Numbered from the stretch's first letter, positions 44,010 through 54,500 are shown. The stretch is DNA of 64,000 bases from Geobacillus kaustophilus (GCF_000948285.1 NZ_JYBP01000003.1:1922001-1986000); one strand, 5' to 3'. Made by a program: numbers and translations. The notes: a model not told the origin generated them from the sequence alone.

Positions 44010-45230
44010 GTGAAAGCCGTCGGCGTGATCGTCGAATACAATCCGTTTCACAACGGCCATTTCCATCACTTGCAAGAAACAAAGCAAAAGACCGAAGCGG
44101 ACTGTTTGATCGCCGTCATGAGCGGAAATTTCCTGCAGCGCGGCGAACCTGCTATTGTCTCCAAATGGGCGCGGGCGAAAATGGCGCTCGCTGCCGGCAT
44201 TGATATTGTCATCGAGCTTCCGTACGCTTTCGCCGTGCAGGCGGCTGAGCAGTTTGCCCACGGGGCGGTGCAGCTGCTGGCGGCGATCGGCTGCCAAGAG
44301 CTTTGCTTTGGCAGCGAATCGGGGGAAATTTCCGCTTTTTTATCCGCGGCCCAAACATGGCTCGAACAGAAGGAAACGTTCGATTCCCTCATCCGCACCG
44401 GGCTGGCGCGCGGACAAAGCTTTCCGAAGGCCGCCTCTGAAGCGTGGCAAAAGTTCGGCGCCGCTCCGCTTGATTTGTCGCAGCCAAACAACGTGCTTGG
44501 TTTTGCGTATGTGAAAGCCATTTGGCAAAACAAGCTGGCGATTATGCCGCGCACGATTCCACGGCTGGCCGCCGGCTATCATGACGAATCATTTTCCCAC
44601 CCGTCGATTGCGAGCGCCACCAGCCTGCGGAAAACATTGCGGCAAACCGGACAGCTCGAGTCGATCGCGGCGTACGTTCCGCCCGCTGCGCTCGAACAAC
44701 TCCGCCAATACCGGGAGATATACGGGCGCTTTCACGATTGGGAAGTGTATTTTCCGCTCCTAAAATATCGGCTGTTGACCGCCACAGAGGCCGACTTGCG
44801 CCGCATCGCCGGCATGGAGGAAGGGATCGAACACCGGTTGAAGCAACACATCGCCCACGCCGAAACGTTTGCCGCCTTCATCGCCGCTGTCAAAACGAAG
44901 CGATACACCTGGACGAGGCTGCAACGCCTATGCGCGCATGTGTTGACGAATTTCACAAAGGAGGAGCAAGCCAAAGCGGCCAACCCGACCTATATCCGGC
45001 TGCTCGGCATGAGTGAAACTGGCCGCCGCTACTTAAAGCAGGTGAAAAAAAGCGCTGCCCTCCCACTCGTCGCCAGAGCATCCAAACTCAACGGCGACCC
45101 TCTTTATGAGCAAGAAAAAAGAGCGGCAGCTGTGTACGCCGCCGTTTTTCCGGAGCCGCTCTACAGCGCCGCGCTGAAAGAAGAATACGCCACGGCGCCG
45201 ATTTACGTTTCCGGCATCGAGCGCAAATAA
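44010..45230 (+). CDS. tmcAL: tRNA(Met) cytidine acetate ligase TmcAL
   Basis: 406 residues from GTG 44010 (GGAGCG upstream). The nucleotidyltransferase-like N-terminus has [17 protein letters not shown] (the HxGH element), then [28 protein letters not shown]. It acetylates C34 of elongator tRNA-Met using acetate and ATP. B. subtilis YlbM is the reference. It is convergent with ylbL, the two 3' ends overlapping by 28 bp. Confidence 0.95.
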   Translation: MKAVGVIVEYNPFHNGHFHHLQETKQKTEADCLIAVMSGNFLQRGEPAIVSKWARAKMALAAGIDIVIELPYAFAVQAAEQFAHGAVQLLAAIGCQELCFGSESGEISAFLSAAQTWLEQKETFDSLIRTGLARGQSFPKAASEAWQKFGAAPLDLSQPNNVLGFAYVKAIWQNKLAIMPRTIPRLAAGYHDESFSHPSIASATSLRKTLRQTGQLESIAAYVPPAALEQLRQYREIYGRFHDWEVYFPLLKYRLLTATEADLRRIAGMEEGIEHRLKQHIAHAETFAAFIAAVKTKRYTWTRLQRLCAHVLTNFTKEEQAKAANPTYIRLLGMSETGRRYLKQVKKSAALPLVARASKLNGDPLYEQEKRAAAVYAAVFPEPLYSAALKEEYATAPIYVSGIERK

Positions 45231-46222
45231 CGAACTGCCTCGTCGAACGTATCGACCGGGACGATTTTCATATGCGTCCCGATTTTTTTCGCCGTCCGCA
45301 CCGCCTCGCGATAGTTCGACGTCGGCGCACCATGTTCGTTCGGGGCGAAAAACACCTCGGCTCCTTCGCGGTCAGCGGCCACGACTTTTTGCGAAACACC
45401 GCCGATCGGCCCGACGTTTCCGTCAAGATCAATCGTTCCGGTGCCGGCGATTTTATGACCTTTTGTAATATCTTCATCGACAAGTTGGTTGTAAATTTCA
45501 AGTGAAAACATGAGCCCAGCCGACGGTCCGCCGATTTGTTCCGACTCCACGTCAACCGGCGGGTCGGTGCGGACGTCATAATCGGTCATGAGCGTCACCC
45601 CAAGGCCGACTTGGTTCGGGTATTGTCGAAACGGCTTCAGCTCGAGCTCTGTTTCCTGCCGCTTCCGGCCGCGAATGAATGCGACGCGGACGCGATCACC
45701 CGCTTGTTTTCCGCGAATGTAGTTGACCATCTGCTCCGATGTGCCGAGCGGCTTTCCGTCGATCGCGACGATGCGATCGCCGGTCTCTAGGCGGCCGGCG
45801 GCCGGCATATCAGGGAGGACGCTCATGACATAAACGCCATGAGGTTCATACGACACCGGCTTTCCGGCGCGGCGATAAGCGACGACGATCGCCGCTTCCT
45901 TCGACTGCTCCATGAGCTCAAGCTGGCGCATCGTATATTCCTTGTCGCTCTCCCCTTCCTGCTTGATTTCCTCGACCGGGTGAAGCTCATAAAACGGGCG
46001 GATATGGGCGAGCAAATACGACGCCACGTTCGCCCGCCCCATCCGCACCGTCGTAAGCATAAACGTTCCCTTATCGCGGTCGCCGTTTTCCACGTGGACG
46101 AGCGGCTTTAAACTTTGCGCGCTTCCCGGCATCGTCACATAATACGGCAGCTTCATAAAAATGAGCAGAAAGGTGAGGGCGGCGCCAAAGAAAAACAGGG
46201 CAATATACGTCCGTTTCTTCAT
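45203..46222 (-). CDS. ylbL: PDZ/Lon-type membrane protease YlbL
   Basis: 339 residues from ATG 46222, coupled to the ylbK stop by ATGA. An N-terminal membrane helix leads to a PDZ domain ([29 protein letters not shown]) and a Lon-like serine protease domain with the Ser in [12 protein letters not shown] and the Lys in [15 protein letters not shown]. YlbL in B. subtilis clears the cell-division inhibitor YneA after DNA damage. Confidence 0.95.
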   Translation of the reverse strand: MKKRTYIALFFFGAALTFLLIFMKLPYYVTMPGSAQSLKPLVHVENGDRDKGTFMLTTVRMGRANVASYLLAHIRPFYELHPVEEIKQEGESDKEYTMRQLELMEQSKEAAIVVAYRRAGKPVSYEPHGVYVMSVLPDMPAAGRLETGDRIVAIDGKPLGTSEQMVNYIRGKQAGDRVRVAFIRGRKRQETELELKPFRQYPNQVGLGVTLMTDYDVRTDPPVDVESEQIGGPSAGLMFSLEIYNQLVDEDITKGHKIAGTGTIDLDGNVGPIGGVSQKVVAADREGAEVFFAPNEHGAPTSNYREAVRTAKKIGTHMKIVPVDTFDEAVRYLRSMPET

Positions 46223-47007
46223 TCGTGTGATGGCTCCTTCCACTGTTCGATCGCTTGACGGATCGCTCCCACTTGCTTCCGCGCTTCCTCTTCCCCGCGA
46301 GCGATGATTTCCTCAATATCCGTGAACGCCCGTGAGCTATACTGTTCGACTCGCGGCCGGATCATAACGTCTGAGGCGAGCTGACGATGAGCTACCAGTT
46401 CCGCTTGCAAAATATCGAGGCTCTGCCAAATGACATCGGCGATCGACGCAATTTCCGCCTTTGTGTTGAGCGGAGAGACATCGACGGCGATGACAATATC
46501 CGCTCCCATCGCTCGGACGACCGACACTGGCACCCGGTCGACGACGCCGCCGTCGACAAGCAGTCTGCCATTCACCTCCGCCGGCACAAAAATGCCGGGA
46601 ATCGATATGCTCGCTCGCACCGCCTGGGCTGCTTCCCCTTGCCGAAACACGACTTTCTCCCCCGTCTGCAAATCAGCGGCGACAACAGCCACAGGAGGGG
46701 ACATCTCCTCGATTCGTTTCCCTTTCGTCAACAAGCGAATAAACTGCGTGATGCGCTCGCCAGCGATCAGCCCCATTTTCGGCACCGTCCAGTCAAGAAA
46801 ATCGTTGCGTCGAAACGATTGAGCCAATCGATAGAGACGATGGAGGCCATGGCCGCTTGCGTAAAGGACGGCGACGAGTGCGCCGATGCTGCTGCCGGCC
46901 AAATAGGAAATCGGAATATGCTCCTCCTCGAGCACTTTCAATACCCCAAGATGGGCGAACCCGCGCGCTCCTCCCGACCCGAGCGCCAATCCGACTTTTG
47001 GCGGCAA
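46219..47007 (-). CDS. ylbK: Patatin-like phospholipase family protein YlbK
   Basis: 262 residues from a TTG at 47007, right after GGGGAGGAGG. The oxyanion glycine loop GSGGARGFAHLG, nucleophile GSSIG and the Asp in VDGGVVDRVPV form the patatin Ser-Asp dyad. Probable lipid acyl hydrolase, substrate unknown. Divergent from ylbJ, 131 bp away. Confidence 0.93.
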   Translation of the reverse strand: MPPKVGLALGSGGARGFAHLGVLKVLEEEHIPISYLAGSSIGALVAVLYASGHGLHRLYRLAQSFRRNDFLDWTVPKMGLIAGERITQFIRLLTKGKRIEEMSPPVAVVAADLQTGEKVVFRQGEAAQAVRASISIPGIFVPAEVNGRLLVDGGVVDRVPVSVVRAMGADIVIAVDVSPLNTKAEIASIADVIWQSLDILQAELVAHRQLASDVMIRPRVEQYSSRAFTDIEEIIARGEEEARKQVGAIRQAIEQWKEPSHE

Positions 47008-47138
47008 GCCTCCTCCCCCCTTTTGTCGCAGCGCTATCCGCTTTCATCTTATGGTCTAAAACGCCCCCCTATGCTCGTATATTAGGTTATATGAGGTTGT
47101 ACTACAAGAAGCCGCACGGCAAAAAAGGGGGGAAAAAA

Positions 47139-48374
47139 GTGAAACAAAATTGGGGAGCGAAATGGAAAACCGTATTGCTCGCTTCCGCCGCCACCTTGTT
47201 TGCGTTTTCGCTCATTTGCTATCCAAAACAGTCGCTTGAAGCATCCATTCGCGGTTTAAATATGTGGTGGGAGGTCGTCTTTCCATCGCTTTTGCCGTTT
47301 TTCATCGTCTCGGAACTGCTCATCAGCTTCGGCGTCGTCAGTTTCCTTGGCGTCTTGCTCGAGCCGCTTATGCGCCCGTTGTTTCGCGTCCCGGGCGTCG
47401 GCGGATTCGCCTGGGCCATGGGAATGGCGTCCGGCTACCCATCTGGAGCCAAGCTGACCGCCCGCCTGTACCTGGAAAAACAGCTGACGACAATTGAAGC
47501 CGAACGGCTCTCGTCGTTCACCAATTCATCCAACCCGCTTTTTATTTTTGGGGCTGTATCAGCGGGATTTTTCAACAACCCGCAACTCGGCCTTGTGCTG
47601 GCTGTTTCCCACTATTTAGGAAACATTAGCGTTGGGCTGATCATGCGCTTTCACGGCATTCGAAAAGAACAGAGGCAATCGAAGCGGCAGCCACGCTCAT
47701 TTTCGCTCCCGTATGCGCTGCGCACACTGCACCGCACGCGACTGAAAAACGAACAGCCGCTTGGCAAACTTCTTGGCGACGCCGTGCGCTCTTCTGTCCA
47801 AACACTGTTAATGATCGGCGGTTTTATTATTCTCTTTTCGGTTATGAATAAACTTCTGTATATGATGCATTTGACCGAACAGCTTGCCCAGCTGCTAGGC
47901 CATCTGCTCCGCCTTGCCCAGCTGCCGGAGCAGCTTGACATCCCAGTGTTTTCCGGCTTGTTTGAAATTACACTCGGCAGCCAAATGATCAGTCAGACCG
48001 ATGAGGCGATGCTGATGGAAAAAGCAGTGGCAACAAGCTTCGTCCTCGCTTTCGGCGGCTTTTCCGTCCAAGCGCAAGTCGCCAGCATTCTCGCCGAAGC
48101 GAACATCCGCTTTCAGCCATTTTTCATCGCTCGCTTGCTGCACGGAGTGTTTGCCGCTTCCTTTACATACCTGCTTTGGAAACCATTGTACATCAAAACA
48201 GCAGACGGGATGCCGACCCACATCCCAGCGTTTCTTCACGCCGCCCCAGACAGCGTTTGGAATGAAGGCTGGCGGTTGCTGCAGCAATACGGACCGCTCC
48301 TGACACTGTTGTTCCTTTGCCTTTATATATGGCTCGTCATCAAGGCAGCCAGTGAATCGCGCGGGCGCTCATAA
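47139..48374 (+). CDS. ylbJ: Sporulation integral membrane protein YlbJ
   Basis: 411 residues from GTG 47139, chosen for its GGGGGG site and similarity to the known start; an in-frame ATG at 47090 region would add a basic tail. Eight or more membrane segments and nucleoside-recognition (Gate) domain sequences (FPSLLPFFIVSELLISFG, GMASGYPSGAKLTARLY, SFTNSSNPLFIFGAVSAGFF). Required for sporulation in B. subtilis, where it is under sigma-E. Confidence 0.93.
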   Translation: MKQNWGAKWKTVLLASAATLFAFSLICYPKQSLEASIRGLNMWWEVVFPSLLPFFIVSELLISFGVVSFLGVLLEPLMRPLFRVPGVGGFAWAMGMASGYPSGAKLTARLYLEKQLTTIEAERLSSFTNSSNPLFIFGAVSAGFFNNPQLGLVLAVSHYLGNISVGLIMRFHGIRKEQRQSKRQPRSFSLPYALRTLHRTRLKNEQPLGKLLGDAVRSSVQTLLMIGGFIILFSVMNKLLYMMHLTEQLAQLLGHLLRLAQLPEQLDIPVFSGLFEITLGSQMISQTDEAMLMEKAVATSFVLAFGGFSVQAQVASILAEANIRFQPFFIARLLHGVFAASFTYLLWKPLYIKTADGMPTHIPAFLHAAPDSVWNEGWRLLQQYGPLLTLLFLCLYIWLVIKAASESRGRS

Positions 48375-48514
48375 GACGCTTGAGCGCCTAGATTTTTGGC
48401 AGCACCCAGCCATCGGGGCGGTTCGCGTCGCCTCGGCCATGAACCGCCCTTGACGGCAAAACTGGGCCAGCGCCGGCTGCAACGTTCGCTTAAGCAGGCT
48501 TCCATAAGGAAGCG

Positions 48515-49571
<1,057 letters not shown>

Positions 49572-49828
49572 CGCCTTCACCCAATTCACCGTTTCAAGGT
49601 GGCCTTGTCATCCATTTGATTCGTTGTTTTCATGGTAATCTTACCATAAAGTTGATGATCGTCAAACTACGGAATTTTTTCGCCATTCATGTATAGAAAT
49701 CGGCAAACGGTCCATAATGAGTAATGGCAACACGCTTGACGCGTTGTTGCCAGTGACGGAGAAGACTTACGTTTCCCCATAAGTTCTTCCTCCGGTTTCT
49801 CCTCTCCCTTTTCTTTATTCTTTCCGAT

Positions 49829-49900
49829 CCTTGTTCCGCCCTGCGCGGAGGCAAGGAACTGGAAAGGGCCTTGCGGGTTCATTTCCGCAAGGTTTTTTTT
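49829..49900 (+). promoter_or_regulatory. Attenuator with mutually exclusive stems
   Basis: Terminator CCTTGCGG/CCGCAAGG (49869-49876 with 49885-49892) followed by eight T, on the strand of the gene starting at 49967. Upstream segments GCAAGG (49851-49856) and CCTTG (49829-49833) can pair with its 5' arm and with each other respectively, giving an antiterminator and an anti-antiterminator. A further imperfect hairpin GGCAACACGC/GCGTTGTTGCC is at about 49725-49748. No known riboswitch class was recognised. Confidence 0.6.
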
Positions 49901-49966
49901 GATTGCAATTCGCGAGGATGGCCGGTAAAGTTAAGGGTGGACGATGCTTGCAAGGGGGAACTATTC

Positions 49967-50356
49967 ATGATCCAACGATTTATCGAACTTGGCGAAGGAT
50001 ATTCCGATATATATGAGCTGATTGCATTGGCGAAGGCGAACCGCCATCGTTTGTCCGGATTCTTTGTCTTCCATACGGTGAAAAAAGGCCAGGCGGTCGT
50101 CTCTTTGGCCGTTGTCCTTCATCCGACGGACCCCGGAGATTTCCAGCCGCTTTACATTTGCCGCGAAGGCATTCCCGATCCGTTCGTCAAGCCGAACAAA
50201 CGGTACGAACTGTTTATGGAAACCGCAAAGGAGCTGGACATGGACGTCATTCACCTTGATGTTAAGCCATCGACGATGTTCGCTGAACTCGATTTATATT
50301 ACCAGCATTTGATCGGCATTATGCGGATGAATCGCTTCATCCCGCCGCTGCAGTAA
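49967..50356 (+). CDS. Conserved Bacillaceae protein, DUF7147-like (129 aa)
   Basis: 129 residues from ATG 49967 behind AAGGGGG. It resembles small Bacillaceae proteins sometimes labelled methylthioribose kinase, which it cannot be on length; DUF7147 is my best family guess. Visible features are an alpha-beta pattern with FFVFHTVKKGQAVVSLAVVLH and a C-terminal helix, and no catalytic signature. It is plus-strand between rsmD and ylbG, both minus-strand, preceded by an attenuator and followed by a shared terminator. Function unknown. Confidence 0.7.
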   Translation: MIQRFIELGEGYSDIYELIALAKANRHRLSGFFVFHTVKKGQAVVSLAVVLHPTDPGDFQPLYICREGIPDPFVKPNKRYELFMETAKELDMDVIHLDVKPSTMFAELDLYYQHLIGIMRMNRFIPPLQ

Positions 50357-50362
50357 ACAAAG

Positions 50363-50410
50363 AAACAGCGGGCCGAAAAGCCGGCGCCGGCTTTTTTCGA
50401 CCCGCTGTTT
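50363..50410. terminator. Bidirectional terminator between convergent genes
   Basis: Outer stem AAACAGCGGG/CCCGCTGTTT (50363-50372 with 50401-50410) enclosing the palindrome GCCGGCGCCGGC (50380-50391). T-runs are present on both strands. Serves 49967-50356 and ylbG. Confidence 0.85.
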
Positions 50411-50414
50411 TTCT

Positions 50415-50684
50415 TCATCCAAGCGGATACGGGGAGTCTTTTTCCTTCTCCCCTTTCGATTCAAATTCCAATTTTAAAAATGGGCGGTACGACGGTTCGA
50501 CCCGCTTGACGAATGGAAGCGAGGCGAGCTTTTTCATTACATGGTCGACTTGCTCCATGTCGCAATACAAAACAGCATACTTCAGCCGTTTGGAAATGTA
50601 ATGAATGTTGCCGAACTTGCGCAACTGTTTCCCATATTTCAGCGAATGAAGCCAAACGATAATCCCTTGCCGTTTTGGAAACAT
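50415..50684 (-). CDS. ylbG: YlbG family protein (DUF2129)
   Basis: 89 residues, small and basic in the first half ([34 protein letters not shown]), matching YlbG. Charged C-terminal tail. Function unknown. Directly follows ylbF. Confidence 0.9.
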   Translation of the reverse strand: MFPKRQGIIVWLHSLKYGKQLRKFGNIHYISKRLKYAVLYCDMEQVDHVMKKLASLPFVKRVEPSYRPFLKLEFESKGEKEKDSPYPLG

Positions 50685-50700
50685 AGTCCCTTCCCCTTTT

Positions 50701-51147
50701 TTATGTGCGGCAGCCGCAGCTTCCGCCCGCTCTGCAGCCGCCGGAACAGCCCGCCGACAAAAAGTACGGATTTCCGGTCGGCACTTTCACATGTTCGGAC
50801 ACCGCTTTGCCGATCAGCACGCTGATCTCATCAAGCAGCTCTTGCATCGCCTTCTCCGCCTCCTTAAAGGCGGCGACCGTCTCATGCAAATCGAGCTCCC
50901 GCTTCGCTTCGCGCACTTCTTTCATCACGTTGCGGTAATCAGGATGGTATTTTCCGAAGCGCTGCACTTCCTCGTACCGCTCCTTCAGCTTGACAAAGCG
51001 AGCGATCAGCTGCTGGGCGCGGCGGTCTTGCTTCAGCCGCCAAAAGGCGCGGCGGTATTCGTCCGCCACGTCCGACTCGACAATCATTTTGGCCAACGCT
51101 TCTGCTTTATCTAAAATCTCGATGCGCTCGAGAGTCGCAATCTTCAC
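50701..51147 (-). CDS. ylbF: RicF/YlbF, RicAFT complex subunit
   Basis: 148 residues from GTG 51147 (GGAGG nine bases upstream). Helical body with [26 protein letters not shown], then [14 protein letters not shown] and a C-terminal cysteine cluster [13 protein letters not shown], the [4Fe-4S] ligand region of the RicA-RicF-RicT complex. The complex supports RNase Y-dependent mRNA maturation, competence and sporulation. Confidence 0.93.
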   Translation of the reverse strand: MKIATLERIEILDKAEALAKMIVESDVADEYRRAFWRLKQDRRAQQLIARFVKLKERYEEVQRFGKYHPDYRNVMKEVREAKRELDLHETVAAFKEAEKAMQELLDEISVLIGKAVSEHVKVPTGNPYFLSAGCSGGCRAGGSCGCRT

Positions 51148-51223
51148 CAAATGGCACCTCCATTATCCATGATACCATGAACGAAAAGAAAATGAAAAGG
51201 AAAGAGATAGCAAAGAAGCAAAC

Positions 51224-51256
51224 AAAAAAGGCGATCCAGACTGTGCCGAATCGCCT
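51224..51256 (-). terminator. Terminator between the secreted-protein gene and ylbF
   Basis: AGGCGAT/ATCGCCT stem (51230-51236 with 51250-51256) followed by TTTTTT on the minus strand. It ends the ylbC-E side of the cluster and implies a separate promoter for ylbF-ylbG. Confidence 0.85.
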
Positions 51257-51281
51257 CTGTTTGCCTTTTAAACGATCGTCG

Positions 51282-51653
51282 TCATCTTGATCGGATGGAG
51301 ACGTCAAATTCGTGCGTCATGCCGGTTGCTTTCCCATCATTGTAGACGAGCTCAAGACGGATGGTATGTTTTCCGCTCGGCAAACCGCGCACGATAAAGG
51401 CGGCCGTATACACTTCCGTCATTTTTTGTCCGTTGACATAAACGTTCACGTGCCCACCGCCGCTTCCTTTGCGAAATGGAAACTGAACGGCGACACATTC
51501 AATGAACACGTCGCTTCCTTTTACTTCATGCTTCACTTGCAGCGGACCGCCCGCCGCTTCGACTTGAGCGGGGAGAGACGGCGCCGGTCCAAAGGCATAC
51601 GCCGCAAGCAGCATAATGCACACAAACCATGCGAACCACTTCGGCAAAGACAT
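51282..51653 (-). CDS. Predicted secreted protein of unknown family (123 aa)
   Basis: Start at ATG 51653 just after AAGGGAG. Signal peptide (PKWFAWFVCIMLLAAYAFG ... VEAA) with cleavage near residue 34. The mature part is about 90 residues of beta-sandwich character (VNVYVNGQKMTEVYTAAFIVRGLPSGKHTIRLELVYNDGK), like FixG/Ig-type accessory folds. No enzyme motif. Inserted between ylbE and ylbF relative to B. subtilis and ended by its own terminator. Confidence 0.75.
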   Translation of the reverse strand: MSLPKWFAWFVCIMLLAAYAFGPAPSLPAQVEAAGGPLQVKHEVKGSDVFIECVAVQFPFRKGSGGGHVNVYVNGQKMTEVYTAAFIVRGLPSGKHTIRLELVYNDGKATGMTHEFDVSIRSR

Positions 51654-51693
51654 CACTCCCTTTCAACACTAGTCTTTGCCGTTGGCCGCTCGA

Positions 51694-51927
51694 TTAGTCG
51701 CGCATGGCCTTAAACATTTGCCACATGAGCGACGCCATTTGCAACGATTGGGAGATTTTTTCCACTTTGTCAGGGATCGTCAGCTCATAGTGGCGCAAGG
51801 CGGCCAATTGGAACGTCGACAGTTCATGCGGGCGGCGGGCAAGAAGCCGGTACCAGCGCGGCTGTTCGCGCAAAAACGCACGCAACATCGGTGTTCCTTG
51901 CACATATTGCCATACGTCTTTCCTCAT
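51694..51927 (-). CDS. ylbE: YlbE-like protein
   Basis: 77 residues from ATG 51927 (AAAGGGTGATGGCG upstream). Contains RKDVWQYVQGTPMLRAFLREQPRWYRLLARRP typical of YlbE. All alpha-helical. Function unknown. Adjacent to ylbD. Confidence 0.88.
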   Translation of the reverse strand: MRKDVWQYVQGTPMLRAFLREQPRWYRLLARRPHELSTFQLAALRHYELTIPDKVEKISQSLQMASLMWQMFKAMRD

Positions 51928-51939
51928 CGCCATCACCCT

Positions 51940-52323
51940 TTAATCTTTGCGAAACGAAAACGGATGCGCTTCTTTGTTTCTTTGTTCTTGACCGGCCCCT
52001 TGAAATTCGGAAAGAATGCTTTGGATCGCCGCGATCGCCTGCTGGACGTTCGCCAAATGTTTTTGCACATCGGCTGCATCGATCTGTCCAAGCATAGCCG
52101 CGAGCTTATCGAGCCATCTGTTCGTTCCTTTTTCCTCCTCTTTTGCCGCACCGTTTGTTTCCCGATACTGCTCCCATATGTCATCGTCTTCCCCGAACAA
52201 ATACCAATCCTCATACACTTGTTTCCACGTCTTTTTGCCACTGCGCACCTCTTTGATGATTTTGGGATGTTTTTTCACAAACTGTTTAAACTGTTCAACG
52301 GAAGGATGCAGAGGCTTGACCAT
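51940..52323 (-). CDS. ylbD: Spore coat protein YlbD
   Basis: 127 residues if begun at ATG 52323 (MVKPLHPSVEQFKQFVKKHP), the likely family start; an upstream ATG at 52365 would add 14 residues. Contains KTWKQVYEDWYLFGEDDDIW and a Gln/Ala-rich helix. Described as a putative coat protein in Bacillus. The start is the uncertain part. Confidence 0.85.
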   Translation of the reverse strand: MVKPLHPSVEQFKQFVKKHPKIIKEVRSGKKTWKQVYEDWYLFGEDDDIWEQYRETNGAAKEEEKGTNRWLDKLAAMLGQIDAADVQKHLANVQQAIAAIQSILSEFQGAGQEQRNKEAHPFSFRKD

Positions 52324-52403
52324 GGCGGTTCTCATCCCTTTCGTCCACTCATGCCTATCTGCCATATCATATCGCACCCAGCATACAGAGGTGCGCCCAA
52401 TTT

Positions 52404-53411
52404 TTAGAGCGGCGTAAAGAAATTTTGCGTATAATAGTCAGCGTAGACGCCGACGCCCAAGCGGGTGAACTCTTCGTTCAACATAATTTTCCGATGGTTT
52501 TGGCTGTTCAGCCATCCGATGGTCGCCTCAACGCCATCGACTTGATGGGCGGCGATATTTTCCCCGGCAAGCTGGAACGGAATGTGAAGCGCGCCAAGCC
52601 GCTTCGATAAATCGCCATACTGCGGCGACTCGTGGGAGAAAAACCGGTGATCATGCATATCTCGGCTATGTTTTTCCGCAGCGGCAGCGGCCTTGTCATC
52701 CCACATGAGAGAGGAAAGCCTGTGGCGGCGGCGAATCAAATTCGTCCAGTCAAAAATTTGCTTCGCGTTGGCCGCATCAACAGCCTGTCGCTTTTCTTCC
52801 GACAGCGGCACGGCCGCCGGCAGGCTCCCGCGGTAAACGAGCTCGTACGGCCGCAACTTGACGAACGTTTCGGCATCCATCAAGCGGATCGCCGCCACCT
52901 CGCCGGTAAAGCGGTCAACATACAGCTGAGTGTAGACGCTGCCAACTTTGACAACCGGCCTTGATGAGTAATCTTGTTCAGACAGCTCAAACCGGTATGT
53001 CCCGCTGCCTAGCTTAATCTCAATGTTCGATAGCACCGGCATCGTTTGAAAAATCGTCTGCAACCGCTGGCCGACCGCAAACGGTTCAACGTTCACCTTC
53101 TCTCCGCCGACAAGGGCGGTGACGACGCGACCGCGCAAGATGCCAATCTGCACGTACGACTCGGGTCGACGGCTGTACACCCACCAGTCATATCCGTAAG
53201 CTGACGGGTCGATTCGGTCTGGAGCGCCAAGCAGTTTTTTCGCCTCTTGCGCCGATTGACCGATCAACGCAACGATGCCGGCCGTCGCCTTCGGCTCTTT
53301 CAACATGTATCTATTCGTCTCTGGCCGCTCCGGGGGGCTCGGGGGCAGCGGACTCGGCACAAAATAATACAATCCAATCAAGAAAAACAAAAAAAGGAAA
53401 AACCATTTCAC
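52404..53411 (-). CDS. ylbC: CAP-domain protein YlbC
   Basis: 335 residues from GTG 53411. An N-terminal membrane anchor or signal (FFLFLFFLIGLYYFVPSPL) and Pro-rich linker precede a CAP-associated domain (~residues 45-190) and a C-terminal SCP/CAP domain (residues ~215-335) with HSRDMHDHRFFSHESP, LAGENIAAH and GWLNSQNHRKIML. The two conserved His of CAP proteins are present. Extracytoplasmic; role unknown. Confidence 0.92.
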   Translation of the reverse strand: MKWFFLFLFFLIGLYYFVPSPLPPSPPERPETNRYMLKEPKATAGIVALIGQSAQEAKKLLGAPDRIDPSAYGYDWWVYSRRPESYVQIGILRGRVVTALVGGEKVNVEPFAVGQRLQTIFQTMPVLSNIEIKLGSGTYRFELSEQDYSSRPVVKVGSVYTQLYVDRFTGEVAAIRLMDAETFVKLRPYELVYRGSLPAAVPLSEEKRQAVDAANAKQIFDWTNLIRRRHRLSSLMWDDKAAAAAEKHSRDMHDHRFFSHESPQYGDLSKRLGALHIPFQLAGENIAAHQVDGVEATIGWLNSQNHRKIMLNEEFTRLGVGVYADYYTQNFFTPL

Positions 53412-53469
53412 ACGGCAACTCCCGCTTTCTGCACAATCTCCTTATTGCCATTATAGCCGTTTTTTAGAG

Positions 53470-53512
53470 GCAAAAAAAGAGGACGCCCAAAAAGAGCGCT
53501 CCTCCTCGAAAG
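53470..53512 (-). terminator. Terminator of the CBS-protein gene
   Basis: Imperfect stem AGGAGGAGCGCTC/GGGCGTCCT followed by CTTTTTTTG on the minus strand, about 20 nt after the stop. Confidence 0.6.
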
Positions 53513-53533
53513 AAACCGTGTCCGTTGCGTTTG

Positions 53534-53959
53534 TCAATGGATGGCGTCTTGTTCGGAAATCTCGCTTAACGCACGACCGGCGCGTTCATCAGAATAGCGG
53601 TTCGTCGCCAAATCGCCGAGCGAGATGATGCCGACCAAACGCCCATTCTCTATGACCGGGAGGCGGCGAATTTGGTGGCGCGCCATCATATCTGCTGCCT
53701 TTTGCACCGAATCGTCCGGGGAAAGCGTGACGAGATCGCGGCTCATCACTTCCGTCACCGCAGTCGAACCGGGACGTTTTTCAGCCATGCCGCGCACGAC
53801 AATATCGCGGTCGGTAATCATTCCGACAAGGCGGCCGTCATCGACAATCGGAATCGCCCCGACGTTGAAATCGCGCATTTTTACTGCCACTTCGTAAAGA
53901 TTGTCAAGGGGGGTGCAATATTGCACATCCGTTGACATGACGCCCCGTATCGTTTGCAT
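53534..53959 (-). CDS. ylbB: Tandem CBS-domain protein YlbB
   Basis: 141 residues from ATG 53959 (AAAGGAG ten bases upstream). Two CBS motifs (VGAIPIVDDGRLVGMITDRDIVVRG and IRRLPVIENGRLVGIISLGDLA) form one Bateman module, which usually binds adenine nucleotides. No attached enzyme. Divergent from the plus-strand YugN-like gene. Confidence 0.9.
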   Translation of the reverse strand: MQTIRGVMSTDVQYCTPLDNLYEVAVKMRDFNVGAIPIVDDGRLVGMITDRDIVVRGMAEKRPGSTAVTEVMSRDLVTLSPDDSVQKAADMMARHQIRRLPVIENGRLVGIISLGDLATNRYSDERAGRALSEISEQDAIH

Positions 53960-54043
53960 CCTTCGTCTCTCCTTTCTACCCGTATTATGCGCCGGATCAC
54001 ACAAAAAAATGCGAGCGAAACGGAAACAATGGCAAACAATTCA

Positions 54044-54073
54044 TTGAAAAGCAAACCGTTTTCGTACTATTAT
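54044..54073 (+). promoter_or_regulatory. Promoter of the YugN-like gene
   Basis: TTGAAA at 54044-54049 and TATTAT at 54068-54073, 18-bp spacer, about 60 nt before the ATG at 54135. Confidence 0.6.
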
Positions 54074-54134
54074 AAATGAGGGGATGATTTCTTGTTTGGC
54101 GCTTTTACATACTGTGTTGTTAGGAGGAAGAAAG

Positions 54135-54494
54135 ATGAAGTTTGAAAATACCGGACTGGAAAATCAGACGGTCGAACTATCCCGCCTTGATGACATTATG
54201 GAGCGCCTCGGCTTTGTCCGCGCGGCGCAATGGGATTATGAACGGGTCACATACGACCGGAAATACGTCGTGAAAGAAGGCACCTACTATTTGCGCGTTC
54301 AAGGATACGCCATTGAGGGGGACGTCGATTCGCGCTATGCACTCATTAAGCTGCTCACGCCGATTTTAGGGAAACATTACTATCCACACGGCGTCGAATA
54401 CGGCGATGATGAACATTTTCCGTCCTCTCTTGTCAGCCAATGCCAAAACGTGTTGGCGCAGGTCAAAAGCGAGCTTGAAAAAATCAAAGAATAA
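54135..54494 (+). CDS. YugN-like family protein
   Basis: 119 residues from ATG 54135 behind GGAGGAAG. Contains WDYERVTYDRKYVVKEGTYYLRVQGYAIEGDVDSRYALIKLLTPILGKHYYPHGVEY, characteristic of the YugN family. Position between the cta genes and ylbB corresponds to ylbA of B. subtilis, but I assign no symbol. Soluble, no known activity. Confidence 0.82.
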   Translation: MKFENTGLENQTVELSRLDDIMERLGFVRAAQWDYERVTYDRKYVVKEGTYYLRVQGYAIEGDVDSRYALIKLLTPILGKHYYPHGVEYGDDEHFPSSLVSQCQNVLAQVKSELEKIKE

Positions 54495-54500
54495 TAAAAA

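Noticed and set aside
51107-51307. 66-residue membrane-like frame upstream of ylbF on the minus strand
   Set aside because: It runs through a clear intrinsic terminator (51224-51256) and the ylbF ribosome site; its hydrophobic stretch is the translated T-rich tail.
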